Positions 43,445 through 51,254 of a DNA stretch of 64,000 nt are shown here, piece after piece (position 1 is the first letter of the stretch; each line of letters starts with the position of its first letter). A program made the position numbers and the translations under genes. The notes beneath the pieces are model-generated. The model saw only the letters and a list, made by a program, of their open reading frames with translations. It did no database searches and had not been told where the DNA came from. Location of the stretch: assembly GCF_039851965.1 (NCBI RefSeq), contig NZ_CP156674.1:1426001-1490000 (forward strand). Direction: 5' to 3'. This stretch comes from Pseudalkalibacillus hwajinpoensis (lineage in GTDB: Bacteria; Bacillota; Bacilli; Bacillales; Guptibacillaceae).

Positions 43445-44041
43445 TTGGAAACCTTTATCCTTCAATGGTTGAACTGGCTTCTTCACCTTGGATATCCCGG
43501 TATTGCACTAGCTCTTATGGTAGAAATTATTCCAAGCGAGCTTGTTCTGGCGTATGGCGGTTATATGGTTTCAACCGGTACCATTCAGTTCTTTGGTGCT
43601 GTTGTAGCTGGTACGATTGGCGGTACAATTGCACAACTCTTTCTGTACTGGCTTGGCCGCTACGGGGGACGATCCTTTCTGGAGCGCTATGGTAAATACA
43701 TACTCATTTCAGAGAAACAGCTTCACGTTTCTGAAAGGTGGTTTGAGCGTAATGGGGTTAGCATTATTTTTACCGCTCGCTTTATACCTGTTGTTCGCCA
43801 CGCCATCTCGATACCTGCTGGCGTTGCCAAAATGTCACTTATCCGATTTACCATCTACACCATGCTTGCAATGATTCCATGGTCGATCCTCTTCCTATAT
43901 ATCGGTTTCAAACTAGGGGCTAACTGGCAACAGATCCACACGGCAGCCAAAGTCTACACAGTACCACTAACCACGGGAGCAGCTTTCTTTCTTTTTTCCT
44001 ATTGCCTTTTGCTTGTGATCAAGAATCTTCGAGCACGTTAA
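43445..44041 (+). CDS. DedA family membrane protein (UptA-like)
   Basis: A 198-residue DedA protein with about five membrane segments. The family motifs are visible: an E-x-x-P pair (MVEIIPSELVLAYGGYM), GGTIAQLFLYWLGRYGGRSF and the ARFIPVVRHAISIPAGVAKM re-entrant region with its conserved Arg. DedA proteins include UptA, which recycles undecaprenyl phosphate. Others are linked to membrane-potential and drug tolerance. The start is TTG, 9 bp after AAGGAGG. It ends 4 bp inside the convergent GNAT gene. Confidence 0.9.
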   Translation: METFILQWLNWLLHLGYPGIALALMVEIIPSELVLAYGGYMVSTGTIQFFGAVVAGTIGGTIAQLFLYWLGRYGGRSFLERYGKYILISEKQLHVSERWFERNGVSIIFTARFIPVVRHAISIPAGVAKMSLIRFTIYTMLAMIPWSILFLYIGFKLGANWQQIHTAAKVYTVPLTTGAAFFLFSYCLLLVIKNLRAR

Positions 44042-44562
44042 TTTTGCTGCTGCCAATCTCGATCCAGTATGCTGAATAGAAGTGAATCCCTCCAACCATC
44101 AGGCATTTTCAGATTCTCACGGAGAAGTCCTTCTCCATTCATACCCGCCTTTTCCATCACTCTTCTTGAAGGGATATTTCCTATGTCGCACGTTCCACTT
44201 ACTCTATGTAAATGAAGTTCACCGAAGGAAAAAGAAAGGAGCATCCTTGCTGTTTCTGAAGCAATCCCGAGTCCCCACCAGTCAGGGTGAAGAATATAGG
44301 CAATTTCACCATTCTGATTGAACTGATCTCTAATATTTACTTCACACGCTCCGATGACAGCATCATCCTTTAGAATCGCATAAGCAAACCTCGAGCGCGG
44401 TATCATGTTTGCATCCTTTATAATACCATTCACATACGCTTTAGAATCTTCTACTGTATTAGGTCCCCACGGCTGATACTTACACACTCTCTCAAGAGAA
44501 GCATAAGCATGAACCGCTCGCCAATCTTCTTTTTTAAACTCTCTCAGCTGTATCTGTTTCAT
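44038..44562 (-). CDS. RimJ/RimL-type N-acetyltransferase
   Basis: A 174-residue GNAT protein of the RimJ/RimL subgroup. Segments AYILHPDWWGLGIASETARM and LHRVSGTCDIGNIPSRRVMEKAGM carry the acetyl-CoA loop and the typical Asn-x-x-Ser motif. Such enzymes modify protein N-termini or drugs; the target is unknown. It is the last of three genes on this strand (Nudix, GNAT, GNAT) spaced 12-16 bp apart, probably one operon. Confidence 0.88.
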   Translation of the reverse strand: MKQIQLREFKKEDWRAVHAYASLERVCKYQPWGPNTVEDSKAYVNGIIKDANMIPRSRFAYAILKDDAVIGACEVNIRDQFNQNGEIAYILHPDWWGLGIASETARMLLSFSFGELHLHRVSGTCDIGNIPSRRVMEKAGMNGEGLLRENLKMPDGWRDSLLFSILDRDWQQQN

Positions 44563-44578
44563 TCTTCCCGGCCTCCGT

Positions 44579-44983
44579 CTAAATCAGCTTTTTCTGTAAA
44601 AAGTATTGTGTATGCCCCTGTGGATGGTCGTCTACTTTCCCGCATATCTCATAACCTTCTCTTAAATAAAAACCCGGTGCCTGAAAACTAAACGAATCAA
44701 GAAGGATTAGTCTGCATTTTTTTACTTCTGCAAGTGCCTCGATTTGTTTTAACAATGCACGACCATGTCCACAGCGCCTTTTCTTCTCTGTTACCCAAAG
44801 AAAATCGATGTGAAGATGCTGCCAGAATAACGTCCCAGAAACGCCCCCAACGAGCTCATCTTCCACTTTAATAACAAATGCTGCAGTTTCATGAGAAGTT
44901 TTCACGTCAGCAGGCAGCTGTTCACTATTATACTGAATAACTTTTTGTCTAATATCGTTTCTTGCCACATCCTGCCTCTCCAT
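44579..44983 (-). CDS. GNAT family N-acetyltransferase (small)
   Basis: A roughly 134-residue acetyltransferase. The core LHIDFLWVTEKKRRCGHGRALL and LILLDSFSFQAPGFYLREGYEICG is the GNAT acetyl-CoA region and Tyr-containing last strand. Two adjacent ATGs follow GGGGGAGGAG; the second has more usual spacing. It is the middle gene of the Nudix-GNAT-GNAT group. The substrate is unknown. Confidence 0.85.
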   Translation of the reverse strand: MERQDVARNDIRQKVIQYNSEQLPADVKTSHETAAFVIKVEDELVGGVSGTLFWQHLHIDFLWVTEKKRRCGHGRALLKQIEALAEVKKCRLILLDSFSFQAPGFYLREGYEICGKVDDHPQGHTQYFLQKKLI

Positions 44984-44998
44984 CATTTCTCCTCCCCC

Positions 44999-45487
44999 TT
45001 ACCCTAATTTTCTTGTCGTCTCTTTTACTGGCATATCATTACCTCTCTCGTACTCTACCGACACTTCAAAGGTGCCTTCTTCAAAAAACTTTGGAAGTCT
45101 GCGCTTAAACCAATCTTGCATGGGGAGCTCAGTAGCCAAATCCCTCTTGACCCAGGCTAACTCTCCTTCAGGAGGATTGACGTGAAGGTCACCGGAGTAG
45201 TTGGTAGCCAAATAATTAAAGACAATATACCTGTACTCCTCATCACGAATGATAAACTCATCTACTCCCTTATAAGTGAGATCAGCTGGGTTCACAGATA
45301 GACCCGTTTCTTCATAAAGCTCCCTTGCTGCCCCTTCTGCAAAGCTTTCAGTCAGCTCTATTTTGCCACCGGGGCCGATATACCCCGGGAATCCCGCTTT
45401 AACAGGACGATTTAACAATAGAATTTCATCAGTCTGTTCATTATGTAAAAGCACCATCGATAGCAGTGTCGCACTTATCTTCTTCAT
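44999..45487 (-). CDS. Nudix hydrolase (8-oxo-dGTP diphosphatase-like)
   Basis: A 162-residue Nudix enzyme. The Nudix box is complete in GGKIELTESFAEGAARELYEETGL (residues about 38-61, G-x5-E-x7-REUXEEXGU). The N-terminal ATLLSMVLLHNEQTDEILLL is typical of MutT-like members. Family members hydrolyse NDP-X compounds, including oxidised nucleotides. AAAGGAGGGG precedes the ATG, and it heads a three-gene group. The substrate is inferred only from family resemblance. Confidence 0.88.
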   Translation of the reverse strand: MKKISATLLSMVLLHNEQTDEILLLNRPVKAGFPGYIGPGGKIELTESFAEGAARELYEETGLSVNPADLTYKGVDEFIIRDEEYRYIVFNYLATNYSGDLHVNPPEGELAWVKRDLATELPMQDWFKRRLPKFFEEGTFEVSVEYERGNDMPVKETTRKLG

Positions 45488-45724
45488 AGTCCCCTCCTTT
45501 AGTTTACTAGTTTCTTATTGTAAGTATATACCATTATGGAACATAATCTTGCTACAAGGAATTATTTTCAGAAAAGCGGGTATGTGTATGAATGCAGGTA
45601 TATTGCTGAGAAAAAATCGGAGTTATCATGAGCCTTCATGCAAATTCAAAGATGCAAATAGTAAAAATGTTCAATTCCATCTTAAGACCAGGAATTAAAT
45701 TAACAATTCATAGGGGGCGATTTC

Positions 45725-46003
45725 ATGCTAAACCATAGTTATTATCGGGAACGAAAACCAACAGATGAGCGGCTAATTAACTGGTCCGTCGATCGGACAG
45801 AGAGCGATTTCAAGGAATCGAAACTCGCAATAGTGGAATGCACGTGTACTAACAGTGATGGCGACGAGCTTCAAACCGTTAAAACTCTTGAAGTTACTCC
45901 TGAGCATAATTCCTGGGAGGATTGGATGAATGAGTTAAAGAAAGATCGTTTTGAAATCATACAATGCCCAAGCTGCAATGTATGGACAATTGATAACAAT
46001 TAA
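45725..46003 (+). CDS. Small Cys-containing hypothetical protein (92 aa)
   Basis: No family was recognised. The frame starts 7 bp after GGGGGCG and ends before a terminator. Two Cys pairs, VECTCTN near the middle and IQCPSCNVWTIDNN at the end, could hold a zinc ion. The rest is acidic and soluble. It stands alone between convergent neighbours. A role cannot be given. Confidence 0.6.
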   Translation: MLNHSYYRERKPTDERLINWSVDRTESDFKESKLAIVECTCTNSDGDELQTVKTLEVTPEHNSWEDWMNELKKDRFEIIQCPSCNVWTIDNN

Positions 46004-46012
46004 TAAGGAGTG

Positions 46013-46044
46013 CCCTCTCAGCATGCTGAGAGGGACGCTTTTGT
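46013..46044 (+). terminator. Terminator of 92-aa gene
   Basis: CCCTCTCAGC-AT-GCTGAGAGGG perfect 10-bp stem, followed by ACGCTTTTGTTTGTTT, 10 bp after the stop. Confidence 0.88.
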
Positions 46045-46048
46045 TTGT

Positions 46049-47746
46049 TTATTCTGCTGGTAATGCATCAAGTTCTACTTCAATGAAATCCATTAGGCCT
46101 TTGATCATTGTTTCAGAGAAATCGAAATGAATACCTGCTGCCTCATATACTTTAGTAAGGGAAACAGAACTTCCTAACGAAAGTGCGCGGTTATAATTGG
46201 CAAGTGCCATTTCTGGATTTTCGCGGTACTTGCGATACATCTGTATTGCTCCAAGCTGAGCGATCACATATTCAATATAATAAAATGGCACTTCAAAAAT
46301 ATGAAGAATCAACTGCCAGTTATTTTGAATCCACTCTTCCTGTCCAGTCCAATCAACGAAAGAGGAATCGTACATTTGTGAAAGCTCCATATATTTCTTG
46401 CTACGCTCTTCACTAGTATGATTCGGATTTTCGTACATCCAATGCTGGAACTGATCGACGACAATTCCGTTTGGCAAAAAGAGGATTATTCCCTCGAGCT
46501 GATCTTTCTTCGCTCGTAGTAAATCCTTTTCATCCCTATACATCAGGTTCCAATAATCCATTGTAAGCAGTTCCATCGTCATACTCGCGAGTTCTGCTGA
46601 TTCCATTGGGGTGTCCTGGTAAGCAAAAAGCATTTGATTTCGCTTAAAATCATTATGAATGCAATGCCCCATCTCGTGAAGAAGTGTAATAAAATCATCC
46701 TGTGATTTCGTACTGTTCATAAAGATAAAAGAAAGCTCTGATACAGGAAGGTACTCACAAAAGCCACCCTGCGCTTTCCCTTTTCGACTCTCAAGATCAA
46801 GTGCACCTCTCTCGTTCATGTCATTTAAAAGGTAGGAGAATCGAGGAGACAATTGATCGAAGATATCTGACGTTCCTTTGATCAGTTCATCGATTTTATT
46901 AAATGGTCGAAGCGGTTGCCTATCTTTAGGTACTGCTCTTGTATCCCACGGCTTATATTCTGAAAGACCAAGCTCGCCTTGATGCTTCCTTTGAAGCTTT
47001 TCTTTTAACGGAACAACGTGTTTCCGAACAGCCTCAGCAAGGGCTTTACAGTCATCCGGTGTATAATCAAAACGCTCATATTTCTTAAACATGTAATCTC
47101 TGTAATTATCAAGACCAACATTCTCCGCTTTCCGCTTTCGAATTTGTAACAGCTGATCCATAATGGATTGCAGATCATTTTTCTTCGTTAAAAGCGTGCG
47201 GAATATTTCTTCCATTGCGCCTTTACGAATGCCGCGGTTCCCATTCTGCATCAACAAGAACATTTCACTAAGTGTTTTCTCTTCGCCGTCCCACTTAAAA
47301 GAAAGTGATCCTGTATGCTCAAAATAACGATTTACTAAACGATCTTCTTCTACTTCTAAATCGATATTCTGTTCATTAAACAGTTCGATAGCGTTCTCTT
47401 TACTTAGCAGAAACTGCTTGTAATACTCCGGATTAAGATGTGGCCGATACGGTGATTCTTGAAATTTCTTATCAAAAAGTCCTTCGTATCGTTTAAGCAG
47501 TGGCTCAATATACTCCTGATCATGCTCAATTGTTTTCTTCGCTTCTTCGCTATTACTATGACATTGGAAATCAATATAATGTCCATGAAGACCTTCTGCG
47601 ATCCCATCCATCAAGTCAGAGAGACTAAGCAGCCACTTCTCAAGTTCATCAGCAGAATTGATTGACTGATGTAAAAGCGTTTTAAACTCTTCTTCTAATT
47701 CAGCTGGATTTTTAAAATCAAATTTTTCTACATAAAATGTACTCAT
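46049..47746 (-). CDS. pepF: Oligoendopeptidase F (M3 family)
   Basis: A 565-residue zinc peptidase of the M3B family. The active site is HEMGH at residues 357-361 with the third zinc ligand Glu385 (MESAELASM). The N-terminal helical domain and the length fit cytoplasmic oligoendopeptidases that degrade short peptides. AAGGGGGAAG precedes the ATG. It is read alone. No signal peptide is visible. Confidence 0.92.
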   Translation of the reverse strand: MSTFYVEKFDFKNPAELEEEFKTLLHQSINSADELEKWLLSLSDLMDGIAEGLHGHYIDFQCHSNSEEAKKTIEHDQEYIEPLLKRYEGLFDKKFQESPYRPHLNPEYYKQFLLSKENAIELFNEQNIDLEVEEDRLVNRYFEHTGSLSFKWDGEEKTLSEMFLLMQNGNRGIRKGAMEEIFRTLLTKKNDLQSIMDQLLQIRKRKAENVGLDNYRDYMFKKYERFDYTPDDCKALAEAVRKHVVPLKEKLQRKHQGELGLSEYKPWDTRAVPKDRQPLRPFNKIDELIKGTSDIFDQLSPRFSYLLNDMNERGALDLESRKGKAQGGFCEYLPVSELSFIFMNSTKSQDDFITLLHEMGHCIHNDFKRNQMLFAYQDTPMESAELASMTMELLTMDYWNLMYRDEKDLLRAKKDQLEGIILFLPNGIVVDQFQHWMYENPNHTSEERSKKYMELSQMYDSSFVDWTGQEEWIQNNWQLILHIFEVPFYYIEYVIAQLGAIQMYRKYRENPEMALANYNRALSLGSSVSLTKVYEAAGIHFDFSETMIKGLMDFIEVELDALPAE

Positions 47747-47864
47747 CAGCTTCCCCCTTATGATCCATTATGTACCTTCAATAGTTTACCACAGAATTTT
47801 CTGACATCACATGTCATTTCTTTTGATATGATTTGAGTAAGGTAGGGTTTTTTTTGCACAAAAA

Positions 47865-47936
47865 TGGGACCCCACCCCCTGGATGGGATCCCTCCTGTGT
47901 GGAAAACAGAGCACCCCATCCAAGGACGGGGCTCCA
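47865..47936 (-). terminator. Long GC-rich terminator of MOSC gene
   Basis: TGGGACCCCACC...GGATGGG pairs imperfectly with CCCATCC...GGGGCTCCA around a 27-base loop. It is followed on the minus strand by ATTTTTG and, after a few bases, by T8. It lies 65 bp after the MOSC stop. Confidence 0.7.
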
Positions 47937-48000
47937 CTCATCCTCGTTCCCTCTAATAGGAACTTTCTAACGTCTATTTCGAAATTCTTTTAAATTCTTT

Positions 48001-48762
48001 TCACCGAGAGTACATTCTGCTTCCTGTAGAGGGATATCCATTTTCGATTAAATAAACACCATCTCCAGTATTGATTTTCCCTGTCCGGATCACTCGCGCA
48101 TACATCCCAAATTCATTACGATACTCTTTTACTAGCTTTTTCAACAAATCTGGTTGTCGCGTTCCATTCTCTGGATCTACCGTCACTATCATGCAGCGTT
48201 CACAGGGCTTTACAACTTCTATAATCACTTCCTCCCCAATCCGCAAGTATTTCCCCTTCCATTCCGACTCGATAAATGGGGTTTTATCCAGTAGGCTTAT
48301 TTCCAAATTAGGTCGAAAGCGGCGAGCACTCGCATGCTTTCCCCAGGAAGTTGATAAGGATTGAAGCGATGCATCCGTTACAATTAACAGATGTTCATCT
48401 TCAATAGGACCTATTGGGACATGTTCAGGGCGATAGGACTTCCTCGTTAGCTGTTTCAGCAACTTCTTTTCGATTTCATTTAACCAATCATAATCTAACC
48501 ACCTGTAGGTTTGACCAGCGGGTGTGACAATAACTGGTTCAGGATAAGCTTCCAATGACTCCACACCACTGAAAGACGCTCGATATTGAACGAGCTGAGC
48601 AAACTGAGTAATTGTAAGGAAAGAGCCTGATTCTTCTAAAAGGGCATGACTTCGATCACCGTATAATCCATATTTCATCACCTGCGTTTGATTCACTTTC
48701 TCTCCTGTCATTGATTTAACAGGGTGACGCGTGATTTCTTTGGTTACTCCAACCAGTCCCAT
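48001..48762 (-). CDS. MOSC domain protein (YcbX-like)
   Basis: An about 253-residue protein with an N-terminal beta-barrel (MOSC_N: VTKEITRHPVKSMTGEKVNQ) and a C-terminal MOSC domain. The molybdenum-cofactor binding Cys lies in VKPCERCMIVTVDPENGTRQ. Relatives include mitochondrial mARC and E. coli YcbX, which reduce N-hydroxylated compounds. Start at 48762 is chosen because ATAGGAGG precedes it; an in-frame ATG 24 bp upstream lacks one. It needs molybdenum cofactor made elsewhere. Confidence 0.88.
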   Translation of the reverse strand: MGLVGVTKEITRHPVKSMTGEKVNQTQVMKYGLYGDRSHALLEESGSFLTITQFAQLVQYRASFSGVESLEAYPEPVIVTPAGQTYRWLDYDWLNEIEKKLLKQLTRKSYRPEHVPIGPIEDEHLLIVTDASLQSLSTSWGKHASARRFRPNLEISLLDKTPFIESEWKGKYLRIGEEVIIEVVKPCERCMIVTVDPENGTRQPDLLKKLVKEYRNEFGMYARVIRTGKINTGDGVYLIENGYPSTGSRMYSR

Positions 48763-48839
48763 CACTAACCTCCTATCCCTTACCATTTAGCTCTCTATAG
48801 TATAACCCTGAATATAAAAATATCCTTTTTTACTATTTT

Positions 48840-48889
48840 ACTAGTATAAACAATGAGAGATTTGAATAAAACTAGTAAAAACAATGATA
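48840..48889 (+). repeat. Direct repeat ahead of 60-aa gene
   Basis: ACTAGTATAAACAATGAGA (48840-48858) and ACTAGTAAAAACAATGATA (48871-48889) are identical at 17 of 19 positions with a 31-bp period. The second copy ends next to the ribosome-binding site of the following small gene. It may be a duplicated promoter piece or a binding site. Confidence 0.6.
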
Positions 48890-48905
48890 AGAGGAGCGAG
48901 AAACG

Positions 48906-49088
48906 ATGGAAATAAAAGAATACTATTCAATTACGCTTTATAATGAGAAACGTAGAGCGATCTTCCGTTCTGAGGATGAATTCGATAATTTTGAAGAAGC
49001 TCAGCGAGAAGGCTTCTACCTCCTCCGAAATCATCCTAAAGCTGATTTGTATTCTGTTGAACGATTTTTTGCAGCGGAAGATGTTTAG
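48906..49088 (+). CDS. Small hypothetical protein (60 aa)
   Basis: No family was recognised. AGAGGAG stands 9 bp before the ATG. The protein (MEIKEYYSITLYNEKRRAIF...) looks like a compact alpha/beta domain: two strands, an acidic helix (EDEFDNFEEAQREGFYLLRN) and a strand. Its stop overlaps the end of the convergent ABC-F gene by 4 bp. A 31-bp-period direct repeat lies upstream. Confidence 0.6.
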   Translation: MEIKEYYSITLYNEKRRAIFRSEDEFDNFEEAQREGFYLLRNHPKADLYSVERFFAAEDV

Positions 49089-50755
49089 ATTCGATTTTTC
49101 TTTTTATATAATTCCTTCAACTGTTCATCAAGTTGCCTGATTAGTAAATTCCCTGGAGGCAATAAGCTAATTTCACTTATTAGAGCTGAAATTTCATTTT
49201 CAAGCAGCATCTTCTGTTCTCTTGTATTTTGAGAAGAACCAGAAGGGCTTTTTTCTCGTGCTTGATATTCGGAAAGCCCCATCTCAATTCGCTTTAATCT
49301 ACCATTCTCAAATACGAGAAGGTGATCACAAATTTTATCCACAAAGTAATAGTCATGCGAAACAACTAGTAATGTCCCGATAAATCCCTTGAGCGTTTCC
49401 TCAAGCTGTTCCCGAGAAGGCAAATCAAGATGATTCGTCGGTTCATCAAGCACAAGCACATCATATTGCTTTAATAAAATCCTTGTCATCTTAACCTTTG
49501 TACGTTCTCCTAGACTCAGAGATAGAATTGGAACATTCATGCGCGAACGCTCAACGCCCATTGAACTAAGGATCGATCTCGCCTGATAGACCTCATCACG
49601 TGTTTGTAGTTCAAGGGCCTCGAGCGCTGATTGTTCTATTGGAAGATCACCAACATCCTGGGACAGGTAACCTACCTTTAGCGAAGAACTCTTCCAGAGC
49701 CTGCCCTCCGTCATCATCTCTTCACCTAAAAGAACCCTGAGTAATGTCGTCTTACCACAACCGTTCTCACCAATTATCCCAATTCGATCTCCATATTTAA
49801 TATAGAAAGAGCTTTCTTTAAACAACCATCTTTCTCCATATCGCTTTCCTGCATCATTTGCTTCAATGGCTCTCTTTCCATGTGACCCATCTGCTTGAAA
49901 TTGAAAATGGACTTTCTTCTCTGCCTCAGGTTGGTCGATCCGTTTCTTCTCAAGCTCTTTCTCAAGCCGCTTCCGCTTTGACTTTACCTGGCTATCCATT
50001 TTCTTTGCCTTCTTGCGATAAAATTCTTTGTAGCCTTCTTGATTTGTCGATTGTTGATGTGCTTTTTCAGACCAATTCGCCAGTCCAGTAAGCTGGTCCT
50101 CAATTCGCTGTTTCTCTTTTTGTTGGATGTGATACTGATGCAATTGTGCTTCATACCTTTGTTTCTTCTCATAACGATAGTCTGTATAATTTCCAGCGTA
50201 CTTATTTACCTTACCATTCTCAATTTCCAGAATGCGGTTAATGGTCTGATCCAGAAAATAACGATCATGCGAAATAATTAGAACAGTACCCTTAAAATGT
50301 TCAAGCTCACGAATTAGCCACTGAACTCCTTTTAAATCCAAGTGATTTGTTGGCTCATCAAGAATAAGGATTTCTGGATGAGATGCAAAAACCTGAGCAA
50401 GCGAAAGTTTTAACCTCTCACCTCCACTTAAACGTTCGGAGTCTATTTCGTTACGGACATATGCAACTCCAAGCTCTTTCTGCCCCTTCATTAAAAGTGA
50501 TTGATCTCCTAGAAACGATTGATTCATTCCTTGTTCAATCGATTGCCGTAAATAGCCGACTTCACCTTCTACTTCAATCTGTCCTCTATTAGGCTTCACC
50601 TCACCGACCAGCATTTTTGCGAGCGTTGTTTTCCCTGCACCATTCGCTCCAACAATTCCGATTTTCTCTGCGTGATGAATATCAACTGTAATGCCATTAA
50701 ACAGTACTCGTTCTTCAAAACCATGTATAACGTTTCTAATTGAAATTACGTTCAT
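49085..50755 (-). CDS. ABC-F ribosomal protection protein (VmlR-like)
   Basis: A 556-residue duplicated ATPase without membrane segments. Walker A motifs are GANGAGKTT (residues 36-44) and GENGCGKTT; signatures are LSGGERLK and LSLGERTK; Walker B stretches are LILDEPTNHLDL and LVLDEPTNHLDL. A charged linker separates the two domains, as in antibiotic-resistance ABC-F proteins that eject drugs from the ribosome. The start at 50755 follows GAGGAGG. Its leader carries a promoter, a three-codon uORF and a terminator, the usual drug-sensing arrangement of this class. The drug is not predictable but VmlR/Vga types act on lincosamides, streptogramin A and pleuromutilins. Confidence 0.9.
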   Translation of the reverse strand: MNVISIRNVIHGFEERVLFNGITVDIHHAEKIGIVGANGAGKTTLAKMLVGEVKPNRGQIEVEGEVGYLRQSIEQGMNQSFLGDQSLLMKGQKELGVAYVRNEIDSERLSGGERLKLSLAQVFASHPEILILDEPTNHLDLKGVQWLIRELEHFKGTVLIISHDRYFLDQTINRILEIENGKVNKYAGNYTDYRYEKKQRYEAQLHQYHIQQKEKQRIEDQLTGLANWSEKAHQQSTNQEGYKEFYRKKAKKMDSQVKSKRKRLEKELEKKRIDQPEAEKKVHFQFQADGSHGKRAIEANDAGKRYGERWLFKESSFYIKYGDRIGIIGENGCGKTTLLRVLLGEEMMTEGRLWKSSSLKVGYLSQDVGDLPIEQSALEALELQTRDEVYQARSILSSMGVERSRMNVPILSLSLGERTKVKMTRILLKQYDVLVLDEPTNHLDLPSREQLEETLKGFIGTLLVVSHDYYFVDKICDHLLVFENGRLKRIEMGLSEYQAREKSPSGSSQNTREQKMLLENEISALISEISLLPPGNLLIRQLDEQLKELYKKKNRI

Positions 50756-50786
50756 ATACTTCCTCCTCATCTGTTTAGAGAAGAAT

Positions 50787-50817
50787 AAAAAAAGCCTCCC
50801 CAATTCAATGGAGAGGC
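50787..50817 (-). terminator. Attenuator terminator in ABC-F leader
   Basis: On the minus strand GCCTCTCC-ATTGAATT-GGGGAGGC is followed by T7. It ends 32 bp before the ABC-F start codon and about 185 nt after the predicted transcription start, so most transcripts should stop before the gene. Confidence 0.85.
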
Positions 50818-50958
50818 ACGTCATTCCGAATCTCATACGAAGCTAGCTTAAGACAGCAAATATAAATGCTTAAAGCTAACTCGAATGGTGAAGGACAGAC
50901 TAATCCTATTCTCCAAAAATCAATTTCGCTATTTGAAAGTTGACCTAGAAAAATAAGA

Positions 50959-50970
50959 TTAGTTTTTCAT
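50959..50970 (-). CDS. Three-codon upstream ORF (MKN) in ABC-F leader
   Basis: ATG AAA AAC TAA follows TTAAGGAGCG. The spacing to the ribosome-binding site is short (2-4 nt). Very short uORFs of this kind act as stalling sensors in attenuators of ABC-F genes (the three-residue uORF ahead of Listeria lmo0919). The codons AAC TAA are inside ACTAATC, which pairs with GATTAGT at 50899-50905. A ribosome held here would free the segment GGAGAATAGG, part of which (GGAGA) can pair with the TCTCC of the terminator. This mechanism is inferred. Confidence 0.5.
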   Translation of the reverse strand: MKN

Positions 50971-51007
50971 CGCTCCTTAACCATTCCCTTCAGTATCAAT
51001 TAATTCC

Positions 51008-51036
51008 ATTCTAGAGAATGAAGAAAGCGCTGTCAA
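51008..51036 (-). promoter_or_regulatory. SigA promoter of ABC-F leader
   Basis: On the minus strand TTGACA, a 17-bp spacer and TAGAAT, a near-consensus vegetative promoter. Transcription would start near 51000, giving a leader of about 245 nt before the ABC-F start codon. Confidence 0.8.
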
Positions 51037-51254
51037 TATAGTGGATATTAAAAACAGGCCTAAAGTTTTCCCCTTTTTCTACTTTTTAGTACAAAAGGAC
51101 CCTTTAAAGCACAAAATTCGATACCGATATTAGAAATAGTTAAGTAATATTTTTCGCTACTACGTTAGAAAGAAGTTCAGTTTCATATTCTAGCGGAATC
51201 ATCGACTGTCACTCTTACATACGGAAATAGAAATTGAAATCTGGGGGAAATAGC

